Assembly (NCBI GenBank): GCA_004557655.1
Contig: SFGJ01000032.1
Location: forward strand, 1 to 12,033
DNA length: 12,033 nt
Source of the DNA: Clostridiales bacterium
GTDB lineage: Bacteria; Bacillota; Clostridia; Oscillospirales; Oscillospiraceae
Direction: 5' to 3'
This document shows, one piece after another, positions 5,816 through 11,613 of the stretch (positions are counted from its first letter, which is position 1; every line of letters begins with the position of its first letter). A program made the translations under genes and the position numbers. The notes beneath the pieces are model-generated. The model was given only the letters and a program-made list of their open reading frames with translations, did no database searches and had not been told where the DNA came from.

Positions 5816-7504
5816 ATGAAAGTTGTGATCGTAGGAGGCGTGGCTGGCGGTGCCACAGCTGCAGCAAGAATCCGCAGATTGGATGAACAGGCAGAGATCG
5901 TTGTGTTTGAGCGTTCGGGATATATTTCCTACGCCAACTGCGGACTGCCTTACTATATCGGCGATGTCATTACTGATCCGGAAGAACTGACACTCCAGAC
6001 ACCGGAGAGCTTCTTCTCCCGTTTCCGCGTGGACATGAAGGTGCGCCATGAGGTCACCGCCATCCACCCGGAGCGCAAGACCGTTTCCGTGAAGAATCTG
6101 GAAACCGATGAGGTGTTCGAGGAAAGCTATGATAAGCTGATCCTCTCTCCCGGCGCAAAGCCTACCCAGCCCCGACTTCCCGGTGTTGGTATCGATAAGC
6201 TGTTTACCCTGCGTACGGTAGAGGATACCTTCCGGATCAAGGAATATATCAATCAGAACCATCCAAAATCTGCTGTGTTGGCAGGCGGCGGTTTCATTGG
6301 ACTGGAACTGGCAGAAAATCTGCGGGAACTGGGCATGGATGTGACCATTGTCCAGCGTCCCAAGCAGCTGATGAATCCCTTTGACGCCGATATGGCTTCC
6401 ATGATCCACAGCGAAATGCGCAAACACGGCGTCAAGCTGGCGCTGGGATATACCGTGGAAGGATTTGAAGAAAGAAATGGCGGCGTGGATGTACTGCTGA
6501 AAGACAACGCCCCGCTCCATGCCGATATGGTGGTGCTGGCCATCGGTGTCACTCCGGATACCGCTTTGGCGAGGGAAGCCGGTCTGGAGCTTGGTATCAA
6601 AGGCAGTATCGTGGTCAATGACCGGATGGAAACCTCTGTTCCGGATATCTATGCTGCAGGCGATGCCGTACAGGTGAAGCATTACGTTACCGGCGAGGAT
6701 GCCCTGATTTCTCTGGCCGGTCCCGCCAACAAGCAGGGCCGTATCATTGCTGACAATATTTGCGGCGGAGACAGCCGTTATCTGGGCAGTCAGGGAAGCT
6801 CCGTTATTAAGGTATTCGATATGACCGCAGCTACCACCGGCATCAACGAAACCAACGCCCGCAAGGCAGGTTTGGATGTTGATACTGTCATTCTGTCCCC
6901 CATGAGTCATGCTGGTTACTATCCCGGCGGCAAGGTAATGACCATGAAGGTGGTCTTTGAGAAGGGTACATACCGCCTGCTGGGCGCTCAGATTGTAGGT
7001 TACGATGGTGTGGATAAGCGTATCGACGTTCTGGCTACCGCTATCCACGCAGGGCTCAAAGCAACGCAGCTGAAAGATCTGGATCTGGCCTATGCACCCC
7101 CGTATTCCTCCGCGAAAGATCCTGTGAATATGGCAGGCTTCATGATCGACAACATCTCCAAGGGACTGAAGCAGTGGCATCTTCATGATGCAGACAAGCT
7201 GCCCCGGGACGGAAGTGTCATCCTGCTGGATACCCGCACCGCATGGGAATACAGCAGCGGGCACATTGAAGGCTTTGTCAATATTCCTGTGGATGAATTG
7301 CGGGAGCGTCTGGATGAGATCGAACCGGGCAAGCCGGTTTACGTCATTTGCCAGAGCGGTCTCCGCAGCTATATTGCCACCCGGATCCTGGAAGGCTATG
7401 GGCATGAAGCCTATAATTTTGCCGGAGGGTTCCGCTTCTATGATGCGGTTGTCAATGACCGTGCGCTTGTGGAATCTTCGTTTGCTTGTGGTATGGATAA
7501 ATAA
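5816..7504 (+). CDS. CoA-disulfide / persulfide reductase with C-terminal rhodanese domain (CoADR-RHD)
   Basis: This is a 562-residue flavoprotein. The N-terminal FAD motif VIVGGVAGGATAAARIRR (residues 4-21) and the single-cysteine site SYANCGLPYY (Cys42) place it in the CoA-disulfide reductase branch of the disulfide reductase family. The NAD(P)H motif AGGGFIGLELAEN is at about 156-168, a second FAD motif with IYAAGD at 278-283, and a dimerisation domain follows with YAPPYSSAKDPV (426-437). From about 455 a rhodanese domain begins: LLDTRTAWEY (470-479), HIEGFVNIP and the CQSGLRS loop with Cys512. Family members with this architecture reduce CoA disulfide or CoA persulfide/polysulfide with NAD(P)H, releasing sulfide. 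The ATG at 5816 directly follows the rhodanese stop; the earlier in-frame start overlaps that gene. A weak AAGGTGG lies upstream, consistent with coupled translation. Confidence 0.9.
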   Translation: MKVVIVGGVAGGATAAARIRRLDEQAEIVVFERSGYISYANCGLPYYIGDVITDPEELTLQTPESFFSRFRVDMKVRHEVTAIHPERKTVSVKNLETDEVFEESYDKLILSPGAKPTQPRLPGVGIDKLFTLRTVEDTFRIKEYINQNHPKSAVLAGGGFIGLELAENLRELGMDVTIVQRPKQLMNPFDADMASMIHSEMRKHGVKLALGYTVEGFEERNGGVDVLLKDNAPLHADMVVLAIGVTPDTALAREAGLELGIKGSIVVNDRMETSVPDIYAAGDAVQVKHYVTGEDALISLAGPANKQGRIIADNICGGDSRYLGSQGSSVIKVFDMTAATTGINETNARKAGLDVDTVILSPMSHAGYYPGGKVMTMKVVFEKGTYRLLGAQIVGYDGVDKRIDVLATAIHAGLKATQLKDLDLAYAPPYSSAKDPVNMAGFMIDNISKGLKQWHLHDADKLPRDGSVILLDTRTAWEYSSGHIEGFVNIPVDELRERLDEIEPGKPVYVICQSGLRSYIATRILEGYGHEAYNFAGGFRFYDAVVNDRALVESSFACGMDK

Positions 7505-7509
7505 GAACG

Positions 7510-7542
7510 CCCCACATTTCCTGTATCATTGGAAATGTGGGG
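7510..7542 (+). terminator. Long hairpin after the CoA-disulfide reductase gene (terminator-like, weak U-tract)
   Basis: CCCCACATTTCC (7510-7521) pairs perfectly with GGAAATGTGGGG (7531-7542) over 12 bp around a 9-nt loop. The following bases, TAGGTATTGCTTT, are not a clean T-run. It lies 6 bp after the stop and ends 14 bp before operator 3, so partial termination or 3'-end protection of the transcript is likely. Confidence 0.65.
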
Positions 7543-7556
7543 TAGGTATTGCTTTG

Positions 7557-7597
7557 GTGATGTCATCACGGAAGAATATCATGCTTTCTGCTATAAT
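7557..7597 (+). promoter_or_regulatory. Operator/promoter 3 (GTGATGTCATCAC plus -10) for the ferredoxin unit
   Basis: The palindrome is at 7557-7569 (centre 7563) followed by GGAA, with a perfect TATAAT at 7592-7597. The centre to -10 spacing is again 29 bp. The flanking sequence upstream differs from copies 1 and 2, so conservation here is of the binding element itself. The predicted transcript start is about 7604, 27 bp before the ferredoxin ATG. Confidence 0.8.
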
Positions 7598-7630
7598 ACC
7601 AACTGTCAAAGGAACATAGGGAGGGCTATT

Positions 7631-7840
7631 ATGGCGGCGATCAAAAAGAAACGAAAGGCATTCGTGGATCAGGAGTATTGCGTTGCTTGCGGATGTTGTG
7701 TTAAGGTTTGCCCCCTTGGGGCAATTCAAATCAGGCAAGGTGTGGCTGCACAGGTGAATTTGGAAAAATGCGTTGGGTGCGGCAAGTGTGCAAAGGAATG
7801 TCCGGCAAGCGTAATTGTGATTCAGGAGGTAGAGGCATGA
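7631..7840 (+). CDS. 2[4Fe-4S] ferredoxin
   Basis: This is a 69-residue cytoplasmic bacterial-type ferredoxin. It has two complete CxxCxxCxxxCP clusters: Cys17, 20, 23 and 27, and Cys47, 50, 53 and 57. An extra Cys22 lies inside the first motif. A basic N-terminal tail (AIKKKRKA) is present and could help it dock on a membrane or acidic partner. The ATG at 7631 has AGGGAGGG (7618-7625) just upstream; the in-frame start at 7529 would cover the operator and hairpin. It overlaps the next gene by four bases (ATGA), so the ferredoxin and the membrane Fe-S protein are made together. It is likely to carry low-potential electrons to or from that membrane protein; the other partner is unknown. Confidence 0.93.
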   Translation: MAAIKKKRKAFVDQEYCVACGCCVKVCPLGAIQIRQGVAAQVNLEKCVGCGKCAKECPASVIVIQEVEA

Positions 7841-8424
7841 GCAAGCAGAAAAAGCGTTGGTATGATTATCTCTGGATCGCATCGCTGACCTACTTAGTAC
7901 TGGGATTCTTTAATATCCTGTTTGCGTGGCTGGGGCTGATTTGTTTTCTTGTTCCACTGACTATTTCCATAGCCAATGGAACAAAAGGATATTGTAACCG
8001 CTACTGCGGACGGGGACAACTTTTCGGCATCTTGGGTGGACGCTTCGGACTATCACGGAAAAAGGATATTCCCAGGTGGATGAAAAGCAAATGGTTTCGG
8101 TACGGTTTCCTGATTTTCTTTTTTGTGATGTTTTTTCAGATGCTCTGGAATACTTATTTGGTTTTTGCAGGAGTGCAGGACTTAAAACAAGTCGTAACAC
8201 TGCTCTGGACATTCAAATTACCTTGGAATTGGGCATATCACGGAACACTGTTCCATCCGGGCGTTGCACAGTTTGCCTTTGGCTTTTACAGCGTGATGCT
8301 GACTTCGACCGTGCTTGGACTGATTACGATGGTACTGTATAAGCCACGAAGCTGGTGCGTTTACTGCCCAATGGGTACAATGACGCAGCTTATTTGTAAG
8401 GTAAAGGACAAAAAAGACGGATAA
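7837..8424 (+). CDS. NapH/CcoG-like membrane Fe-S electron-transfer protein (short form)
   Basis: This is a 195-residue integral membrane protein. Hydrophobic segments lie at about 12-46 (long enough for two passes), 88-110 and 146-168. Two cysteine pairs flank the membrane core: GYCNRYCGRGQ (Cys53, Cys57) and WCVYCPMG (Cys174, Cys177). This Cys-x(3)-Cys and Cys-x(2)-Cys-Pro arrangement recalls the membrane portion of NapH, NosR and CcoG-type proteins, which pass electrons across or along the membrane. The C-terminal ferredoxin domain of NapH is absent but is supplied as a separate protein by the preceding gene, whose stop overlaps this ATG. It lies under operator 3, so it belongs to the same predicted regulon. 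Its electron donor and acceptor cannot be told. Confidence 0.8.
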   Translation: MSKQKKRWYDYLWIASLTYLVLGFFNILFAWLGLICFLVPLTISIANGTKGYCNRYCGRGQLFGILGGRFGLSRKKDIPRWMKSKWFRYGFLIFFFVMFFQMLWNTYLVFAGVQDLKQVVTLLWTFKLPWNWAYHGTLFHPGVAQFAFGFYSVMLTSTVLGLITMVLYKPRSWCVYCPMGTMTQLICKVKDKKDG

Positions 8425-8427
8425 AAC

Positions 8428-8461
8428 AATCGCCATCGGTACATACATACCGGTGGCGATT
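8428..8461. terminator. Bidirectional terminator between converging genes
   Basis: AATCGCCATCGGT (8428-8440) pairs with ACCGGTGGCGATT (8449-8461), 13 bp with one G-T pair and an 8-nt loop. It lies between the plus-strand membrane protein (stop at 8424) and the minus-strand regulator (stop at 8476). On the minus strand it is followed by a TGTTTTA run; on the plus strand only TTTCG follows, so it should work better for the regulator. Confidence 0.75.
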
Positions 8462-8475
8462 TCGCAACGATTTCA

Positions 8476-9132
8476 TTATTCGCTCAGTCCCAGGAGCTTT
8501 TCTTCGTCTGTAATGGTCACAGTACCACGGGACAGTTTGACCATACCCTCGTTCTGGAAATAGCGAAGCATTCGGGTAATGACTTCCCTGTGAGATCCCA
8601 GATGATTGGCTATGGTCTCGTGGGTAATCTTCAGCTCATTGGTTTCTTCAATGGATGCTTCTTCCAGAAGGAATGCAGCGACTCGCTTATCAAGGCTTTT
8701 CCACATGATCTGCTCAATCAGCCACATCACATCAGAAAACCGGGTGGCTATCAGCTCATTGGTGTAGTTTGCTACCGGAGCGGATTCTTCCATGATGGTC
8801 TTATAAATCTCCGCAGGAATGACCCAAAGCTCGGTATCTTTCTCGGCCTCGATGGTCACCTCAAACTGAATGGAGCGCATCATGCACGACGCTGAAAACA
8901 GGCACATATCCATATCAAACAGGCGGTAAATCGTGATCTCCCGCCCTTCCTCGGAAAGGATGTAGGCGCGAAGCTGTCCGGATTTGACCAACAGCAGTCC
9001 GGTACAGTCCATACTGCCATTGTGGATAACCGTTCCCTTTTTTACCTGTCTGGTAATAAGTCCGCTCAAGATGCGATTTCTCTGTATTGTATTCAGTTTA
9101 TCCCACACCGGAAAGAAAGATTCAAAGCTCAT
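8476..9132 (-). CDS. Crp/Fnr-family transcriptional regulator
   Basis: This is a 218-residue regulator with an N-terminal cyclic-nucleotide-like effector domain (about 10-115), a long dimer helix (about 118-150) and a C-terminal winged helix (about 155-210). The helix-turn-helix ends in SHREVITRML, whose Arg182-Glu183 and Arg187 line up with CRP Arg180-Glu181 and Arg185, the residues that read GTGA. It lacks the four-Cys cluster of FNR. It has Cys43 and a Cys77/Cys83 pair (CLFSASC), which could sense thiol or sulfur state, but this is inference. The ATG at 9132 has AGGGGGG 5 nt upstream; the TTG at 9150 is less likely. It converges with the ferredoxin unit and diverges from the DUF134-NifX unit. 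It is the natural candidate to bind the four GTGATGWCATCAC sites nearby. Confidence 0.92.
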   Translation of the reverse strand: MSFESFFPVWDKLNTIQRNRILSGLITRQVKKGTVIHNGSMDCTGLLLVKSGQLRAYILSEEGREITIYRLFDMDMCLFSASCMMRSIQFEVTIEAEKDTELWVIPAEIYKTIMEESAPVANYTNELIATRFSDVMWLIEQIMWKSLDKRVAAFLLEEASIEETNELKITHETIANHLGSHREVITRMLRYFQNEGMVKLSRGTVTITDEEKLLGLSE

Positions 9133-9154
9133 GGTATCCCCCCTAATCAACTAT

Positions 9155-9220
9155 AGCATACTACATTTTTTGGCATATGTCAATTATGTAATTGACATAT
9201 GCCAAAAATAATGCTATAAT
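9155..9220. promoter_or_regulatory. Divergent promoter pair inside a 42-bp palindrome
   Basis: The arms 9167-9186 and 9189-9208 are perfect 20-bp inverted repeats around a central TG (the inner part reads TGGCATATGTCAATTA). Each arm carries a TTGACA box pointing outward. On the plus strand TTGACA (9192-9197), a 17-bp spacer and TATAAT (9215-9220) form a consensus sigma-A promoter for the DUF134-NifX operon. On the minus strand TTGACA (9183-9178), 17 bp and TATGCT (9160-9155) serve the Crp/Fnr gene. A protein bound to the palindrome would cover both -35 boxes, so joint repression is likely. Confidence 0.85.
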
Positions 9221-9263
9221 AGCCGCAAAGGTACTCCACAGTACTTGTAAGGAGGTAAACACT

Positions 9264-9989
9264 GTGCCGAGGCCGAAAAAATGCAGAAAAGTATGCCAAA
9301 TGCCAACAACGAAAGAATTCCAGCCTATCGGAGATACTTCCTGCAAAGCTTCCGTGATTCTGACCGTGGATGAATATGAGGCGATCCGTCTGATTGACAA
9401 GCAGGGCTTTTCTCAGGAGGAATGCAGCAATTATATGCAGGTGGCCAGAACCACTGTACAGTTGATTTACAATTCCGCAAGAAAGAAGCTGGCAGATGCT
9501 CTGGTAGATGGACTTTCCATCCGAATCGAGGGTGGAGATTTTCAGCTTTGTGATGGAAATGAAGACTATTGCGGCTGCGGCGGATGCAGGCGGCACCGCA
9601 GGGGCTGTGTACAACAAAACATTATGGAGGATAGAAAAATGAGAATTGCAATTCCTTTGGATGAAAACAAACAGGATGTCTGTATCGTTCTGGCCCGTGC
9701 GCCGTATTTCCTGTTTTGGGAAGACGGTAAGGATACCATTTTAGAGAATCCGGCAGCACAGGCTCATGGCGGTGCCGGAATCCAGGCAGCACAGTTCCTT
9801 GTGGATAACGGTGTGAATGTATTGATCACGGTCCGTTGCGGACAAAACGCAGCAGACGTATTCAAGGCAGCAGGTATGAAAATTTATAAATCCGCAAACA
9901 AAGCCGCAGTGGATGATCTGACCGCTTTTGAGGATGGCAAACTCAGTGAACTGACCGAATTTCACGGCGGCTTCCATGGTGGAAGATGA
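9264..9989 (+). CDS. DUF134 helix-turn-helix protein fused to NifX/NifB-like cofactor-binding domain
   Basis: This is a 241-residue fusion starting at a GTG with AAGGAGG (9249-9255) 8 nt upstream. Residues 1-115 are DUF134: a MPRPKKCRKV start, a Cys-rich stretch, then a sigma-region-4-like helix-turn-helix (LTVDEYEAIRLI, 33-44, and SNYMQVARTTVQLIYNSARK, 55-74). A CGCGGCRRHRRGC tail (103-115) looks metal-binding. Residues 126-241 are a dinitrogenase iron-molybdenum cofactor-type domain (MRIAIPLDENK, HGGAGIQAAQFLVDNGV, RCGQNAADVFKAAG) ending in FHGGFHGGR. A complete ribosome site (GGAGG, 9626-9630) lies 8 nt before the in-frame ATG at 9639 (Met126), so a separate 116-residue product may also be made. 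The stop overlaps the next start (ATGA). The DUF134 part is a candidate repressor for the 42-bp palindrome upstream. Fusion as such is seen; its regulatory role is inferred. Confidence 0.88.
   Translation: MPRPKKCRKVCQMPTTKEFQPIGDTSCKASVILTVDEYEAIRLIDKQGFSQEECSNYMQVARTTVQLIYNSARKKLADALVDGLSIRIEGGDFQLCDGNEDYCGCGGCRRHRRGCVQQNIMEDRKMRIAIPLDENKQDVCIVLARAPYFLFWEDGKDTILENPAAQAHGGAGIQAAQFLVDNGVNVLITVRCGQNAADVFKAAGMKIYKSANKAAVDDLTAFEDGKLSELTEFHGGFHGGR
9626..9641 (+). promoter_or_regulatory. Internal ribosome-binding site and ATG at the DUF134-NifX joint
   Basis: GGAGG (9626-9630) is 8 nt from an in-frame ATG (9639-9641) at the exact start of the NifX-like domain. This is the spacing used by the surrounding genes. 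It suggests that the domain was once, or still is, also translated on its own. Confidence 0.6.
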
Positions 9990-10810
9990 AGATCGCCTGT
10001 TTAAGCGGCAAGGGCGGTGCGGGTAAAACACTTGTTGCGGTAAATCTGATTGCAGCGGCCGCAGAGGGGACTTACATCGACTGTGATGTGGAGGAACCCA
10101 ACGGGCGTCTCTTTTTGAAGCCGGAAAAGACGCAGACAGAAATCGTTAGTACGCTGCTGCCGGAGTTCGATGCAGAAAAATGTACCGGCTGCAAGCAGTG
10201 TGTGGAATTCTGCCGTTTCCATGCCTTAATGTATATCAAAGAAAAACCAATGGTATTCTCCGAGGTCTGTCACAGCTGCGGCGGCTGTATGCTGGTGTGC
10301 CCGGAGCGTGCCATAACAGAGCAGCCGAAAGCGATTGGCGCACTTGAAGTGGGAAAGCGCGGAAATATCAAGGTCGTGACCGGAATTTTGAACCCCGGCG
10401 AGGCGACCGGCGTTCCGGTGATCCGTGAGGCGCTCAGACAGGCGGATGGACTTGCCGTTATCGACTGTCCGCCCGGCAGCTCCTGCTCTGTGATGGAGAG
10501 CGTGACGGATGCGGATTACTGCCTGTTGGTAGCAGAGCCTACTGCCTTTGGATTTCACAACTTCCAAATGGTTCACGAATTGGTGACGCTGCTGGGAAAA
10601 AAGTGCGGTGTGGTCATCAACAAACAGGACACACCCTATGAACCGTTGGAACAATTTTGCAAGGAAAAGGATCTGCCAGTCCTTGCAAGGATTCCCTATG
10701 ACCTTCGAATTGCGGCGCTGTCAGCGGACGGGCAGATCGCGGCAGCAACAGACGAGAAGATGCGCTGTTTGTTCGAGGAGCTGCTTTGCAAGATCGGAGG
10801 TGCAGTATGA
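9986..10810 (+). CDS. MinD/Mrp-type ATPase with inserted 2[4Fe-4S] ferredoxin domain (copy 1)
   Basis: This is a 274-residue cytoplasmic P-loop ATPase of the MinD/ParA/NifH superfamily. The deviant Walker A GKGGAGKT covers residues 8-15 with the signature Lys9. DCDVEEPN lies at 32-39 and the DCPPG switch at 160-164. A ferredoxin module is inserted after the first third, with clusters at Cys66, 69, 72, 76 and Cys95, 98, 101, 105. This architecture is known from ATPases linked to orange-protein and NifX-like genes in anaerobes and is thought to load or insert metal clusters using ATP. The gene overlaps the fusion gene upstream and the second ATPase downstream by four bases each (ATGA), so all are one tightly coupled operon. 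The two paralogues may act as a heterodimer. Confidence 0.92.
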   Translation: MKIACLSGKGGAGKTLVAVNLIAAAAEGTYIDCDVEEPNGRLFLKPEKTQTEIVSTLLPEFDAEKCTGCKQCVEFCRFHALMYIKEKPMVFSEVCHSCGGCMLVCPERAITEQPKAIGALEVGKRGNIKVVTGILNPGEATGVPVIREALRQADGLAVIDCPPGSSCSVMESVTDADYCLLVAEPTAFGFHNFQMVHELVTLLGKKCGVVINKQDTPYEPLEQFCKEKDLPVLARIPYDLRIAALSADGQIAAATDEKMRCLFEELLCKIGGAV

Positions 10811-11598
10811 AACGACTTCTGATCCTCAGCGGCAAGGGCGGCACCGGCAAGACAACAACAGCGGCAGCCTTTATCCGTTTTTCCCAGACAAAGGCCATTG
10901 CGGACTGTGATGTGGATGCACCCAATCTGCATCTGGTGTATGAGCAGACGGTTAAGCCCACCGTTTCTGATTTTTACGGGGGCGACAAGGCGGTGATCGA
11001 CCCGGAAAAATGCATTAGCTGCGGTGCTTGTCAAAGCCATTGCCGGTTTGATGCCATTGAAAAAGCAACCACCGGTTATGCCGTCAATGAATATGCCTGC
11101 GAGGGCTGCGGTGTCTGTGCCTATGTCTGTCCACAAAAGGCAGTTGCGCTGCATACCGATATGGCGGGCCGCAAGGAGTTGTATCTGGACGATGGCGTAT
11201 TTTCCACGGCAACGCTGAAAATGGGCCGAGGCAATTCCGGAAAGCTGGTCACTGATGTAAAAATGGCAATGCTGAAAAATGCTCCGGAAACACCCCTTGC
11301 CATTATTGACGGGTCCCTGTCCGGTATCAGTGACCTAAAGCGACTGATTAAAACCGCCGAGACCTTTCAGGCGAAGCTGGCAGTCTGCGTCAACAAATGG
11401 GATATCAGTCCAGAGAACACCAAGGCGATACGGGCCTTCTGTGAAGATGAGGGCATTCTCTTTGCAGGAAAAATCCCCTATGATAAGAGCGCATCCAGAG
11501 CCATCAACGAAGGAATATCCATTGCGGACATCGATTGTCCTGCCCGGGATGCTTTGAAAGAAATCTATGAAGCAGTTTGCAAACTGCTGGAATTATGA
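10807..11598 (+). CDS. MinD/Mrp-type ATPase with inserted 2[4Fe-4S] ferredoxin domain (copy 2, apparent internal deletion)
   Basis: This is a 263-residue paralogue of the preceding ATPase. Walker A GKGGTGKT lies at 9-16, DCDVDAPN at 33-40 and IDGS at 167-170. The ferredoxin clusters are Cys69, 72, 75, 79 and Cys98, 101, 104, 108. NKWD (196-199) and KIPYDKSASRAINEG close the fold. The ATG at 10807 overlaps the previous stop and has GGAGG 6 nt upstream. Aligning it with copy 1, about 24 residues are missing between Ser170 and Leu171. Copy 1 has PPG, a helix and the LLVAEPT strand there, while copy 2 jumps from IDGS straight to LSGISDLKRL. The frame is kept. The lost part forms switch II and a core strand, so activity may be reduced or the protein may work only as a partner of copy 1. 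Sequencing or assembly error is an alternative. Confidence 0.88.
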   Translation: MKRLLILSGKGGTGKTTTAAAFIRFSQTKAIADCDVDAPNLHLVYEQTVKPTVSDFYGGDKAVIDPEKCISCGACQSHCRFDAIEKATTGYAVNEYACEGCGVCAYVCPQKAVALHTDMAGRKELYLDDGVFSTATLKMGRGNSGKLVTDVKMAMLKNAPETPLAIIDGSLSGISDLKRLIKTAETFQAKLAVCVNKWDISPENTKAIRAFCEDEGILFAGKIPYDKSASRAINEGISIADIDCPARDALKEIYEAVCKLLEL

Positions 11599-11613
11599 AG
11601 GGAGCAGATTATT

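Noticed and set aside
5657..7405. 582-residue minus-strand reading frame opposite the CoA-disulfide reductase
   Set aside because: The plus strand has intact catalytic and cofactor motifs; the antisense frame has no recognisable domain or start signal and is a codon-bias shadow.
9167..9208. 42-bp palindrome as a transcription terminator or an IS terminal repeat
   Set aside because: It lies between divergent gene starts, not gene ends, and the arms contain matched TTGACA boxes with correctly spaced -10 boxes; no transposase is adjacent.
9192..9263. Longer N-terminus for the DUF134-NifX fusion
   Set aside because: It starts inside the -35 box of its own promoter; the GTG at 9264 has AAGGAGG at 8 nt and gives the typical MPRPKK start.
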